Translations under genes and position numbers: made by a program
Part shown: one piece after another, positions 1 to 9,779 of the stretch
Layout of the letters: each line of letters starts with the position of its first letter
Numbering within the stretch: the stretch's first letter is position 1
IMG/VR virus record: IMGVR_UViG_3300033571_016891
Coordinates: 1-54,676 of that record
From: a virus
Length of the DNA stretch: 54,676 nucleotides
Strand: one strand, 5' to 3'
Notes under the pieces: model-generated
Databases searched by the model: none
What the model saw: the letters and a program-made list of their open reading frames with translations, nothing else
What the model was told of the DNA's origin: nothing

Positions 1-947
1 GCGTTACGTGTGGAATCCACACCAACGATTACCTGACTTGTGGATCCATTGAAAGTACTTCCACCGTAGGAAGTTCCACCAGCGAAGGCGGCGAATAGAT
101 CGTTGTACTTACGTCCAACACCTAGTTCTAGTAACTCATGGATTGTAACACCAAAGATCTCACTTGTTCCAGCACTGCGATAGATTTCCTCACGGATACT
201 ATCAGGTAGTGCAATGGCTGTGTTACTCTGTGTGGATCCAGTGGAACCAGTACGAGTATTCATTGGCTGATAAGCAAACCCACGGATCTGCTCCTTGACC
301 TCTGGACTTACGAATAAGTCTGTTAGACCACGGCTCTGTAGTGCGGAAGGTGTTCCACCAGTGTAGGCGGCATTCAATCTACGAACTAGTGTCCATAGCT
401 TGTTCATGTCGTCTAGCTGATATGTACCAGCTGTTCCAGAGCGGATGATGTGCTTCTGGGACTGAGTAGAAGCCTCGGCAAGAGCCTTGAGGACAACTGC
501 CCACGCATTACGCTCCTGCTTAACAAGAAGCTCGTTGGCCATACGCTCTAATCCAGCTGCAACAACGTCTAAACGTGCTCTGCGGACATAACGCTTCTCC
601 ATGGAGATTGCGCTATCTAAGCGATATGTACTAACCTTCATCTCCTGAGTGCCCTGTACGAAGTTAGTTGGTAGACCACCACCTACTGTCTGACTCCAGA
701 CACTAATGGTTCCTTCCTGTGCTCCATAGTATAGATCTAGAGGGATTGATGGAGAATCATCTTCATCAAACTCAATATCACGATAAATAGCGCTAGCAGT
801 ACCAGTCTGTAGTAGCACTTGCTGAACTACCTGACTAATGAAAGCTGCGAAAGCTTCCTGAGCCTCTAGGGCTGTTGATTTATTGTCCGAGGCAAGAGCC
901 TTGATTAGCTCAACCTGTTCTGGATTTTTTTCGAATTGGATTTTCAT
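1..947 (-). CDS. Major capsid protein (partial, C-terminus outside window)
   Basis: An open frame runs leftward from the ATG at 947 to the window edge without a stop, giving at least 315 residues (starts MKIQFEKNPEQ). It has the look of a HK97-fold capsid subunit: a helical N-terminal region, then a mixed beta region with many Gly/Thr/Ser-rich strands. The assignment rests mainly on order: it directly follows the decoration protein and the protease/scaffold gene, which in turn follow portal and terminase. Upstream is an A/T-rich leader with a TATAATAT box and no Shine-Dalgarno. The C-terminus is missing because the window ends. An alternative is another abundant head protein, but capsid is much the likeliest. 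Confidence 0.75.
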   Translation of the reverse strand, partial: MKIQFEKNPEQVELIKALASDNKSTALEAQEAFAAFISQVVQQVLLQTGTASAIYRDIEFDEDDSPSIPLDLYYGAQEGTISVWSQTVGGGLPTNFVQGTQEMKVSTYRLDSAISMEKRYVRRARLDVVAAGLERMANELLVKQERNAWAVVLKALAEASTQSQKHIIRSGTAGTYQLDDMNKLWTLVRRLNAAYTGGTPSALQSRGLTDLFVSPEVKEQIRGFAYQPMNTRTGSTGSTQSNTAIALPDSIREEIYRSAGTSEIFGVTIHELLELGVGRKYNDLFAAFAGGTSYGGSTFNGSTSQVIVGVDSTRN

Positions 948-966
948 ATTTTTAAATTTTTAGATA

Positions 967-1503
967 TTATAGCTCGATTTTTAGAAGAGCGAAACCTTCA
1001 TCATTCTTAGGGCCAAGGAACTTACCTACAGTTGCATTACCATAAGTAACAACCTTGATATCGCCATTTCCGGAATCGGAAACTGCTGCTCCACTGCCGA
1101 AAGCTGGTGTTCCAACGATAGGGCCAACTAGTACAACACCCTTTGTTAGAATTGGGGCTGCCTGTCCACTAATAATTACGTCCATTTCAGCGGCCTTACG
1201 GGGCTTAAATAGAAGTGCTTCGCCATTTTCATCAACGCTACGAACGTCCTTTAGAAGAAGACCAACAATCTGGCCCTTTGCTGCGCCAGATGGTGCTGGA
1301 GAAACTGTCCAAGGAACTCCTAGGTGGGATGAAACGCTATTTCCAAATACGGAAATGTTATCAACTAAAGTTGAATCTTTGAGGTTAATACCCTGCCCGT
1401 TGGCTACGACGACAGTGCCCTTATCGACACTTGCGCCAGAGACAGCGAATAGGTTAATAACATCGTGTTCACTATAATCACGGAATGGTTTTAAGTTACT
1501 CAT
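967..1503 (-). CDS. Head decoration/structural protein, copy 1
   Basis: A 178-residue soluble protein, rich in Gly, Val and Ala, without membrane segments. It lies between the protease/scaffold gene and the capsid gene, the usual place for a capsid-stabilising decoration protein. It has a clear paralogue at 49587-50144: both begin NLKPFR(D/N)YSEHDVINL and share blocks around KDVR.VDENGE, PRK.AEMD and PILTKG. Its leader and that of the capsid gene share an ATATCTAA..AAATTTAAA stretch before the ATG, which suggests matched expression. The function is inferred from position; no decoration family was named by a search. Confidence 0.6.
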   Translation of the reverse strand: MSNLKPFRDYSEHDVINLFAVSGASVDKGTVVVANGQGINLKDSTLVDNISVFGNSVSSHLGVPWTVSPAPSGAAKGQIVGLLLKDVRSVDENGEALLFKPRKAAEMDVIISGQAAPILTKGVVLVGPIVGTPAFGSGAAVSDSGNGDIKVVTYGNATVGKFLGPKNDEGFALLKIEL

Positions 1504-1534
1504 ATGTTTTTGTTTAAATTTTTGTTAGATATAA

Positions 1535-3247
1535 TTATCTATTGATCTTTACACTATTTTTATTGAAAGCGGCACTTATTTTTTCAACTAAGCTAATTTC
1601 TTGTGTGCTAGATGTGTTTGGGATGATTTGTTTCTCTTCTTTTACCGAAGAAACAATCTCTTCAACAGACTTCTCTTCTGATGGAGACTCTTCGGTTTCT
1701 ACAACAACAGCTTCTTCAGCGACCTCTTTGGCAGGAGCTTCAACAGCAGCTTCTTCCTCAACGGTACTAGCAACTACTTCTACTGTTTTATTTGTTTTTT
1801 TCTTAGCGGAAGCAATTGTGCTGAATTTATTGTACCACTTCTCGAAAGCCTCGTCATTCTCGATAGCATGTAAATCTTCTGCAATAATTTCACGATCCTC
1901 GTTGGATAGATTAAACTCTTCATCAACAAGCGACATACGACGCTGGAAAGTTGCTTCAATTTCCTGAGCCTTGATAGCGTCCTGAATGGAATTGAATTCT
2001 TCTTTAAGCTTTTCGCTCTCAGTCTTCATCGCTTCTAGCTCGCCCTTAAGCATGTTAACTTTTTCTTCGGCATTAACTAGTGCGTTATCTTTTTCTTCTA
2101 CTTTGGATTGCCAATCTCTTGAAAGGTCAGCAATACTATTAGAAATAAATTCACGAACTGCGCTTGCAGAAACTTCCTTAATGGAATCTTCTGTGATGTC
2201 TTCAATCTTATTAATTTGCATAGTACTTTTTACATCATAATTATCACAAGGGACACTTTTTTTATTAATTTCATTCTCTTGATTTTCATTTTTATTATTA
2301 GCGTCTTCTTGTACTATCTCAATTTCTTGCTTATCATAGGAAATAACTACACCCTTAACTTCCGCTGCCGGGTTGTTAGTGAAGCCTATTCCTAATGGCA
2401 ATACTGTTCCTTGCAGATTCAGTAAAAGTAAATTACCGTCCTCATCTGAACCCTTTCCGCCAAAGACTCTTAATGAATCTTTTAATTTTAAAATTTCTTC
2501 CTCATCGTCTATTATATAGGCTTCAGCTAAATTCTTGCTTCCTTTAGCTATATTAAACTCGTTAAAACCAAGTTCCCAACTCGCACTAACCGATAGATAG
2601 TCTGTAGAGCTTGGATCACTGCTCTTAACAAGTTCTTCCGCAAACTCTGGATTAACAATTTTCCATACATAGCCAGAAAGAACTACGTTGAAAGGCTCGT
2701 TACTTGCAGATACCTGTTCAAGAGTTAATGGATTGCTAGTACCAAATTCACTAAAACCATAACCAGTACAAAAACCTACAACAGTTTTTCTATTATGCTC
2801 AATATTAAAAGGCTTATTAACAAAATTTTCAACCATAGCTAGTGCTACTTCTGTACTAATGATATGACCATTTTTGTTACCACGATTTACAACAAATGCG
2901 TCAAAAGCTACGCCCATTAAGTCTTTATTTATATCCAAATCAACTTTTTGTGGCAGATATGATTTTAATTGATCAATAGATGCTACAGCTAAATACTTAT
3001 CTTCCTCAAATGGAACCATTGCCTGTACTATAATGCCATCAAACTTTACTTGGTATTTAAATTTATCCATGTTAAAATTTACACTGTCTGCCTGAATATG
3101 CGCAATATTTTTTAATTTACGATTTACTAATAATTCATTATTTGCATTATTTGCAAATTCAAATGCACATAAATTAGTTTTACTACCGGGTCTGTATTCT
3201 AGATCAGAATAATCAAAACCTGTTTGCGCTTTTTCTTCTATTATCAT
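1535..3247 (-). CDS. Prohead protease fused to scaffold protein
   Basis: A 570-residue protein with two parts. Residues about 100-230 look like a capsid maturation serine protease: His151 sits in PFNIEHNRKTVVG and Ser219/Ser221 in DYLSVSASWELGF, the spacing and context of prohead protease catalytic residues. Residues about 340-480 form a charged coiled coil (long Glu/Lys-rich heptads), followed by a Glu/Ala/Val-rich tail, typical of scaffolds that are digested during maturation. The gene lies between the lysis cassette and the capsid genes. A protease-scaffold fusion is known in several tailed phages. Exact catalytic residues are inferred, not aligned. Confidence 0.7.
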   Translation of the reverse strand: MIIEEKAQTGFDYSDLEYRPGSKTNLCAFEFANNANNELLVNRKLKNIAHIQADSVNFNMDKFKYQVKFDGIIVQAMVPFEEDKYLAVASIDQLKSYLPQKVDLDINKDLMGVAFDAFVVNRGNKNGHIISTEVALAMVENFVNKPFNIEHNRKTVVGFCTGYGFSEFGTSNPLTLEQVSASNEPFNVVLSGYVWKIVNPEFAEELVKSSDPSSTDYLSVSASWELGFNEFNIAKGSKNLAEAYIIDDEEEILKLKDSLRVFGGKGSDEDGNLLLLNLQGTVLPLGIGFTNNPAAEVKGVVISYDKQEIEIVQEDANNKNENQENEINKKSVPCDNYDVKSTMQINKIEDITEDSIKEVSASAVREFISNSIADLSRDWQSKVEEKDNALVNAEEKVNMLKGELEAMKTESEKLKEEFNSIQDAIKAQEIEATFQRRMSLVDEEFNLSNEDREIIAEDLHAIENDEAFEKWYNKFSTIASAKKKTNKTVEVVASTVEEEAAVEAPAKEVAEEAVVVETEESPSEEKSVEEIVSSVKEEKQIIPNTSSTQEISLVEKISAAFNKNSVKINR

Positions 3248-3283
3248 ATATTTATATTATAAATTTTTACAAATAAAAACAAA

Positions 3284-3898
3284 TTAATTTATACAGGAAA
3301 GGATTAAACTTGACTCTGCATCGCGTCTTTCCAATAGGCCATCTAGCCCCTTGTCCCTCCATATACGTTTCATTTTTTGAAACTCAAGGGCAATGCTTCT
3401 ATAATCCTTTTTCGGCACAAGGGTTTTTATTTCCCTCATTTCCCTACGACTATCACCAGTTAAGCTAGACCCACGGTTAAAAACTAATGAGACAATTGCA
3501 CCATACGCATTATCACATAGCTTATCTAGTTCTGGGAAAGCCCTTTCGGCAAGCTTGGCAAACTTAGGCCAAATAAGATCATTAAAAATATCTATAGCTT
3601 GATCCCAAGTTATAATTATACCACTATTTTTATATTGATTTGTATACTCCTTACCGGCTAGCCCCTTTTTGCCAGACGCGCCTTTAACAATGTCTAATTG
3701 CTTTTTAGGTAAAAAATTAAATATCTTTTCTAGTTCTGCAGGAGTATAGTAACCACAATCCACTCCTATACCGAGCGTCATACCACTTGCGCCACCGGGC
3801 CACGTTGGCTTGGCTAAAAACCTATCGTAATACGACTTACCACCCCCTACTTCGTACTTCAATATTAAATCTAGTGCTTTTGGTGAAGGTTTTTTCAT
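3284..3898 (-). CDS. Endolysin, lysozyme-like muramidase (pesticin/GH24 type)
   Basis: A 204-residue enzyme predicted to cut the glycan strands of peptidoglycan. The N-terminus has the lysozyme-like triad layout: Glu16 in LKYEVGGG, Asp25 in YYDRF and Thr41 in GASGMTLGIG. The block WPGGASGMTLGIGVDCGYYT is typical of the pesticin-like lysozyme group. No signal peptide is seen, so release would need a holin. It overlaps the next gene (holin candidate) by 4 bp and is followed by a spanin-like gene, forming a lysis cassette. Placement between scaffold and portal genes is unusual. Confidence 0.8.
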   Translation of the reverse strand: MKKPSPKALDLILKYEVGGGKSYYDRFLAKPTWPGGASGMTLGIGVDCGYYTPAELEKIFNFLPKKQLDIVKGASGKKGLAGKEYTNQYKNSGIIITWDQAIDIFNDLIWPKFAKLAERAFPELDKLCDNAYGAIVSLVFNRGSSLTGDSRREMREIKTLVPKKDYRSIALEFQKMKRIWRDKGLDGLLERRDAESSLILSCIN

Positions 3899-4332
3899 AT
3901 TAATATCTCAGAAATATCGTAATCATCTTCTTTTGTATTATGCGTAAGAATAACTTCTTTCTTTTCAACTGCAATCTCTCCCCTAACCTCTGCATTAGAA
4001 GCACTGTTATATTTTAAATCAACAACAGCCTCAACACCAAGGTACGAAGCGATGATAATTGCAAATATTTCTATAGTTTTAGAAAATAAGGTAACAAAGG
4101 CCGCCACATGTTCAGGCATTCTTATCGCAAAAAGTATTGCAACACTAGAATAATATAAGGCAGCCAACATTAATATTGAGGTAAATATAACAAAGAATTT
4201 TTTTGAAGAAAGGTGGTTAGTCTCTTCCATTTTTTGTTTTAAATAATCAGGAGTATTCGGGGGCGCCTTACCATTTTGTAGAAAAGCACTAGCTGACCTT
4301 GCAATATCCGTAATATTTTCAAATAAGCGCAT
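3895..4332 (-). CDS. Holin candidate, two membrane segments
   Basis: A 145-residue membrane protein with two hydrophobic helices at about 46-70 and 77-99, a charged N-terminal region and an acidic C-terminal tail. It overlaps the endolysin start and is separated by 1 bp from the spanin-like lipoprotein gene, so its genetic position is that of a holin. Nothing in the sequence identifies a known holin family; the call is from size, topology and neighbours. It could instead be an accessory membrane protein of lysis control. Confidence 0.55.
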   Translation of the reverse strand: MRLFENITDIARSASAFLQNGKAPPNTPDYLKQKMEETNHLSSKKFFVIFTSILMLAALYYSSVAILFAIRMPEHVAAFVTLFSKTIEIFAIIIASYLGVEAVVDLKYNSASNAEVRGEIAVEKKEVILTHNTKEDDYDISEILI

Positions 4333-4333
4333 A

Positions 4334-4918
4334 TTAAAATAATCTAAATCCGCTATTCATTCTAATATAGATATATCCACCAATTACTGCGATAAGAACT
4401 GCAATAATAATATTTCTCCAAAGTATAGCTAAGTCTTTCTCTAGCAGTTTCTTTTGCATAACATTAAGATCCCTTACCATCTTATTTTGCATTTCCTGTT
4501 GCTTTGTACGTTCAGCATCAAACTCACTTCTAGCCCTTGTTAAAATTTCATTATCTTTCTTTAATTGAACAGCAATATCTTTATCCTTTAATAAGTTATC
4601 ATAGTCCGTGGAGTTAACTACCACTACTTTATCACTTTTATACTGCTCTGGAACAATTACAATTCTCTGTTTTGAATCATTTACCTGTATAGGATTTTGA
4701 TAAATAGCACTAATTCCAATTCTTTTTTTAGGTGGATTAATTAACTTTACAGTTTCGTTAATATAACTTTCAGCTAAATCAATTCTAGCCAAATCAATAG
4801 AATCTTTGGTAGCATAAACAGATTGGCTTACTGCCTCTGTTTGCTTTTCGGTATAAACTGTACAACCACTTAGTACAAATATACTTAATATAATTAATAT
4901 ATTAAATGCTATTCTCAT
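4334..4918 (-). CDS. Unimolecular spanin-like lipoprotein
   Basis: A 194-residue protein beginning with a lipoprotein signal peptide ending in the lipobox LSGC (Cys19). The middle is a charged, largely helical periplasmic region, and a transmembrane helix lies near the C-terminus (about 166-187, rich in Ile/Val/Ala). A lipid anchor at one end and an inner-membrane helix at the other is the architecture of u-spanins such as phage T1 gp11, which fuse the two host membranes at lysis. This implies a Gram-negative host. A GTGTAAAT box lies just upstream of the ATG. Confidence 0.65.
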   Translation of the reverse strand: MRIAFNILIILSIFVLSGCTVYTEKQTEAVSQSVYATKDSIDLARIDLAESYINETVKLINPPKKRIGISAIYQNPIQVNDSKQRIVIVPEQYKSDKVVVVNSTDYDNLLKDKDIAVQLKKDNEILTRARSEFDAERTKQQEMQNKMVRDLNVMQKKLLEKDLAILWRNIIIAVLIAVIGGYIYIRMNSGFRLF

Positions 4919-4951
4919 ATTATGATTTACACATAATATTAATAACTTTAA

Positions 4952-6901
4952 CTATTCTATTTCGCTGTGTAGTAAAAGTATAGCTGTTTTACGATCAACC
5001 GAATGTTTTTGAGATATCTCATCAACCTTAGTCATATTATCCGTAACCTTGACTGGATTATTGATATAAGACGCGATACTCTCATTCCATTTATCTGGAG
5101 TTTCATTTGTTGCAATGGTCTCAGCAACTTCTTTAATTATATTTTTTTGCTCTTTAGATAACTTATTTTTCTTATAAGACTTCTTGAGGGAGTCTTCGAT
5201 ACTGGAAATAAGTGAATCAAATTTAACTAGATTCTCTGCTAATTTTTTTGCACTTAATTTTGACTGCTGTTTTTCTTCACTGCTTCCGCCAATTTTACCT
5301 ATTCTGTTTGTAATTTTAGGCGTACCTGTACCCGCTGGTCTACCGGGCATATTATTGGCTACTTTAGATTTTTTTTCTTCTGGCTTGCCACTTGAGCCAG
5401 TCTGTTGCACCTTATTTAGTAGTGGCTGATACAAGCCCTGATCTTGAAGTTCTACAAATTTTTTCTGAGACTCAATGCTCTCTTCGGGTAACGGAAGCCT
5501 ACCAGTTTCAATTGCAGTCATTCCTTCCTCTGGAGTTAATGCCCCCAACTCAACAAGTCTTGTATATATACGAGTAAGATTTGCGTCATCTCTAAAATCC
5601 GAATCTGTAAATCTAGCAGTAGGTATAGATTTAAATCCTAATTTTTTACCAATATCTTTCATTTCTGGTACAAGAAATTGATTTAAAAACGCCTCTCTAG
5701 CATGTTTTAATCTAGACAAAAATACTTCTACCTTTGTGCTAGTATTCGAATATTTTTCATCACCAACTAGTACGTTATTTAGTCCGTATCTAATATCTCT
5801 ATCAACAACTTCATATTTTTTAGGATCTAGTATTTGACCAATTTCTGGTATGACAAATTTTATATTAGTAGTATAATCAGTTACTAAAATACGACCCACA
5901 CTTTCATTTTCGAAAATTTTTCTTAAATTTACTATCTGCTCTTTACTTGGCATTCCAACCTCGTCGTTACCCATTGTAACCAATAAGATGGCCTGTTGTA
6001 CGGTTCGACTAATTGCCATGTCAATATTTTTTAATTCCTGTTTCCAGTTGATGTCTTCAAGAACGGGGAAACCCATTGGTACACTAAATGGCTCGTAGTC
6101 TTGTTTTTTATAAAAAACCGCCTTCACGCGACTAGGGTCTAAATTAAACATTAGAAACTGATTTCCCTGATTCATTTTTCCACCCTGACGTATTTCTCCG
6201 AATTCTTTTATTTTTTGAGCTAATTCCTTATCCTCATCCGTTTGTGGATTAGTCATTACCTGTATTTCAAAATCATTTAATACTTTTACGTAACGCGGAC
6301 TCACAAAAGATGCCGAACCAATAGATTGAATATCAGCTGGGTTTAATACTATATATCTTATAGGAATATCCTGATTTTGGGCAGCTAGAATTTCGCTGAT
6401 CTGCATCATATCATCTTTACTGAACTCTGCATTTAATTTATATAAAAATACGTTTCCACTACGGAAAAACTCCCTGAAAAACATATCTTGTAATTTCCAT
6501 AGGTTAACTCTTTCACCCCAAGCTTTAAAAAACTTGAGTGATTGCGAGTTTCCACCAGTAAAATATATTGACGAACATGTAAAATCCGTCATTAAGTCAA
6601 TTGTATTTCTAAAAATTGAAAAATTATAATAAGCCTTTTGGCAAAGAATGATAGCATCACGAATACTTACTGTAGAAGTGTACTTGCCGAGACCGCCACC
6701 ATAAGCGAATGGTATAACACCACCTTCTATATTTGCATACTTATCAGTACGGGCAATAGTAGATGCCGCGTTTCTACGAACGGCGGAACCCACTTCACCA
6801 CGAGAAGAGGCCGCGATTTCTATATTTTTTTTCTTACCATTGCTAGAACCCTCGATTATCTGTGGTTCTGGAAAAGATAAATTTTTCGCCTTATTGCTCA
6901 T
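4952..6901 (-). CDS. Portal protein
   Basis: A 649-residue protein directly downstream of the large terminase, the usual position of the portal, the dodecameric ring that DNA passes through. The first half has mixed alpha/beta stretches (for example IRYIVLNPADIQ and NIDMAISRTVQQAIL) and the region KYEVVDRDIRYGLNNVLVGDEK resembles the conserved portal core where the long stem helices begin. The C-terminal third is polar, helical and Lys/Glu-rich. A GTGTAATTA box sits about 18 nt before the ATG. The call is from size, order and these features. Confidence 0.75.
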   Translation of the reverse strand: MSNKAKNLSFPEPQIIEGSSNGKKKNIEIAASSRGEVGSAVRRNAASTIARTDKYANIEGGVIPFAYGGGLGKYTSTVSIRDAIILCQKAYYNFSIFRNTIDLMTDFTCSSIYFTGGNSQSLKFFKAWGERVNLWKLQDMFFREFFRSGNVFLYKLNAEFSKDDMMQISEILAAQNQDIPIRYIVLNPADIQSIGSASFVSPRYVKVLNDFEIQVMTNPQTDEDKELAQKIKEFGEIRQGGKMNQGNQFLMFNLDPSRVKAVFYKKQDYEPFSVPMGFPVLEDINWKQELKNIDMAISRTVQQAILLVTMGNDEVGMPSKEQIVNLRKIFENESVGRILVTDYTTNIKFVIPEIGQILDPKKYEVVDRDIRYGLNNVLVGDEKYSNTSTKVEVFLSRLKHAREAFLNQFLVPEMKDIGKKLGFKSIPTARFTDSDFRDDANLTRIYTRLVELGALTPEEGMTAIETGRLPLPEESIESQKKFVELQDQGLYQPLLNKVQQTGSSGKPEEKKSKVANNMPGRPAGTGTPKITNRIGKIGGSSEEKQQSKLSAKKLAENLVKFDSLISSIEDSLKKSYKKNKLSKEQKNIIKEVAETIATNETPDKWNESIASYINNPVKVTDNMTKVDEISQKHSVDRKTAILLLHSEIE

Positions 6902-6937
6902 ATTTTATTATAAAGATTAATTACACCAAAATCTGTT

Positions 6938-8839
6938 TTAAATCAGCACGGCTACAAATTCAGTGTTCTTTTTCTTATTATTTTCTGCAGATATCATATC
7001 AAAATAACATTTTACAGCCCAATTACCTAACATTAGTGTGGTATAATTATCCTTTCTAGCGCGATTAACGCTAGTTGACTTTCTTAAGTGCGAAGGTAGG
7101 TCAAAGCTTTGTGTTCCCCTAGAAGTGGTCGTAACTTCAACATTGGCACACTGGTCTTTTGTATCCTTAACAATAAAGTCTTGCTGTTCTATAAATTCTC
7201 TAACTGTTAATTTTTTTGTTTCATATTCATTATCAGCACGGTCTCCAATACCCCTTGGATAAACATAATCCATTGGCAAATTCATAGTAAACATATTTTC
7301 TAGAATTTCAGGGTGATTACTAGCTCTAGATGCAAACCATATTTTTTTATGATCAATACAAGTCTGCAAATAAGAGTTGGCTCTACCTAAAAACGCTGAT
7401 GTGAAATACTGCTTTACGCAAATCGCTCCAATATCTTTATTATATTGCCTAGCTGCCTCTTTTAACATTTTACTATAATCTTCATTTTCCGCATCGGAAT
7501 CAAAATCTATAAACTTAATAGACCTGTTCATGTCTTTAAAATATTGAGAATTATTTACAGCATCAATAAAGGTATCTGCACCAGCATGGTCAATAATCAT
7601 GAATGTTATATTAAAATTCTTAAATATATAATATAAATACTTAATATGATCCTGTAAAGAACTGCCAGCCGCTTGATACCCATGAACAAGTATTCCCTGT
7701 TTCTTTTCCTCGTCTAGCTCAATAACGCTCATTGCAAAATAGTCAGAGCTTCTAGAAGAAGAGAAGTTAGGATCTATAGCAAGTATATACTTTTTATCAG
7801 CATCTCCAATAATTTTTGTAGTTGGATATTCTCCATCTGGTATTGTACAAACATGCATTTTCTTTGGCGAAAAATAACTATCACCACCATCAATAAATCT
7901 TGCACAATATTCTCGAAGGAATGAGTTGTGTGAACTGCCTCCATTTTTGGCTAATTGAATTGCAGCCTGATCTACCATGTGATTAGGTAATGCCTCATAA
8001 CCTAACTGTGATATAAAGTACGTACCGGGTAATTCCCCTTCTTTTGCCTCTTGCTCTTCTGGATTTTCAATTAAATTCGCCCATTGCTCGTGTACCCTAA
8101 ACAAATGCTCGAAAGTATAGCTAGCAGAACTAAGTGCTAGCATTTGAGAAGTGTTTTCAAAAATTTGTTTATTATCTGGATGCAATAAACCCTTTTTAAT
8201 AAGTTCTTCTTCTAACTTTCTAGTTCTAATTCTATCACTAACATCTCTTGGTGAACTCAAGAACGGCATTAGCACGTTATCAATAATATCTGGAGGCAAC
8301 AATAGAAACTCGTCAAGAATAAGAACGTTTGCACGAATACCGCGAATCTTTTCGCCAGTAAGTGGAATAGCAGTAATGCTACCACCGTTGATTAGCCATT
8401 CGTATTGATCATTACGTTTCATTTTGTCACCAAAACATTGTCTTGCCAACGATGCCTCTGGACTTGCTAAAAATTTCTCAATTTCATTAAACAGTCTTCG
8501 ACTTGTACGAAAGTTGATTGACGCGATTAATATTTTAGTACCGGGCTCGAAAATGCATTTTAGTACGCAGTAAACAGCTGCACTAAAACTTTTTGCGCAA
8601 CCACGACCCCAAACCAACATGCAATAATTACGATTAAAAAATGATTTTATCGTTAATTCCTGATAGGACTCTAAAGTAATGCCAAGTGCTAACTCAGTGG
8701 TAAAGCCCAAGTTATGGCGCATGAATTTAGCCAGTGACCGTCTAGCGTCTTCATCACTAAGCTCACCAGTAAGTTTTAATAACTCCTCGTTAACGTTAGT
8801 GGGATTTTTACTGCGTTGACTTCCTACTATTAAGCTCAT
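6938..8839 (-). CDS. terL: Terminase large subunit
   Basis: A 633-residue packaging motor. The ATPase domain has a Walker A-like loop WGRGCAKS at about residues 77-84 and a Walker B motif VLILDEF about 90 residues later, followed by a coupling stretch with ALSSASYT. The C-terminal part has acidic nuclease motifs of the RNase H-like fold: ILAIDPNFSS and, further on, FMIIDHAGAD. Length and motif order fit a full-length large terminase that cuts and pumps DNA into proheads. It overlaps the next upstream gene by 4 bp, so both are probably translated from one message. Confidence 0.9.
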   Translation of the reverse strand: MSLIVGSQRSKNPTNVNEELLKLTGELSDEDARRSLAKFMRHNLGFTTELALGITLESYQELTIKSFFNRNYCMLVWGRGCAKSFSAAVYCVLKCIFEPGTKILIASINFRTSRRLFNEIEKFLASPEASLARQCFGDKMKRNDQYEWLINGGSITAIPLTGEKIRGIRANVLILDEFLLLPPDIIDNVLMPFLSSPRDVSDRIRTRKLEEELIKKGLLHPDNKQIFENTSQMLALSSASYTFEHLFRVHEQWANLIENPEEQEAKEGELPGTYFISQLGYEALPNHMVDQAAIQLAKNGGSSHNSFLREYCARFIDGGDSYFSPKKMHVCTIPDGEYPTTKIIGDADKKYILAIDPNFSSSRSSDYFAMSVIELDEEKKQGILVHGYQAAGSSLQDHIKYLYYIFKNFNITFMIIDHAGADTFIDAVNNSQYFKDMNRSIKFIDFDSDAENEDYSKMLKEAARQYNKDIGAICVKQYFTSAFLGRANSYLQTCIDHKKIWFASRASNHPEILENMFTMNLPMDYVYPRGIGDRADNEYETKKLTVREFIEQQDFIVKDTKDQCANVEVTTTSRGTQSFDLPSHLRKSTSVNRARKDNYTTLMLGNWAVKCYFDMISAENNKKKNTEFVAVLI

Positions 8840-9774
8840 AGCTTTACCTCGTTATCAAATAGATATTGTAAATCAGTAGTTTTAGCTTTTTCTTTCATAT
8901 CTAAAATGTATAATACTTTTTTTGTTAAATCTGCCCTGCCATCACAAAAGACAAACTGAACATTATCAAATTGTCTACATATTTTTCTCATATGGTGCAT
9001 TATATAGTCACCACTGCACATTCCGAAAGTTCTTTTGCAATAAAGCGCAGTATTTAGAGGTGATTCAATTAAAACTACTATATAAATCCCAAGTTTTTTA
9101 GCTCTTTCTATTTCCCTAACAAACCTATCAAACCCACCACTTAATGTAGAGAAGAAGTCACTTATACTTTTTCTCTCTATAACTAAACTATCATCTTTAT
9201 ATACAGCGTAATCCCCACATTCTAATTTAGAAGAAATTATTTTTAAATCATTAAACTGTAAGGGTTTTTGCTCTCTAGTATCTACAACAATTTGATCTAA
9301 TGATATGTTATTTAAGTCTTTTATAGTATGTTTTTCTTTATAATTAAAATTACATTTTAATTTCAATGAACTAGCAATCTCACAAAAAGATTTTCCACAA
9401 AACTCATGAAATGTTTCAATAGATGGCAAACAAGCTATTGTTTTTATTTGCGACTGACTTGGAATACAGTCTAATCCCTTAACTAAACAATAATCGGTAA
9501 GTTTAGATATTAAATAATTGCACGAAGATTCTGAATCAGACTCTTTTAGCCATTTTTTTAAATTTCTTTTATTGATAAAATCATTTAAATAGTATTGTTC
9601 AAAGGATTTATATTCTATTTTTTGCGCATCAAGGAAATCTGATTTTGGGTAGTACTGTGTAAAGTATTTTTTTGCAGTAATTTTGTGTATTTTTACGTGC
9701 TTTACAATTTCATCCCCATTTTCAAAATTCTTATTGCAAATTTTGCACTGTAAGTATATAGAATATTTATTCAT
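8836..9774 (-). CDS. ERCC4-type nuclease with N-terminal zinc finger
   Basis: A 312-residue protein. The N-terminus has a C2H2-like finger (CKICNKNF...HVKIH, about residues 10-31). The second half is an ERCC4/XPF-type nuclease: VVDTREQKP, then GDYAVY, then the metal-binding signature ERKSISDFF. Such nucleases cut branched DNA; in a phage, resolving replication or packaging intermediates is plausible, given that it overlaps the terminase gene. The finger probably binds DNA. Whether it acts in packaging or recombination is inference. Confidence 0.75.
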   Translation of the reverse strand: MNKYSIYLQCKICNKNFENGDEIVKHVKIHKITAKKYFTQYYPKSDFLDAQKIEYKSFEQYYLNDFINKRNLKKWLKESDSESSCNYLISKLTDYCLVKGLDCIPSQSQIKTIACLPSIETFHEFCGKSFCEIASSLKLKCNFNYKEKHTIKDLNNISLDQIVVDTREQKPLQFNDLKIISSKLECGDYAVYKDDSLVIERKSISDFFSTLSGGFDRFVREIERAKKLGIYIVVLIESPLNTALYCKRTFGMCSGDYIMHHMRKICRQFDNVQFVFCDGRADLTKKVLYILDMKEKAKTTDLQYLFDNEVKL

Positions 9775-9779
9775 AATTG

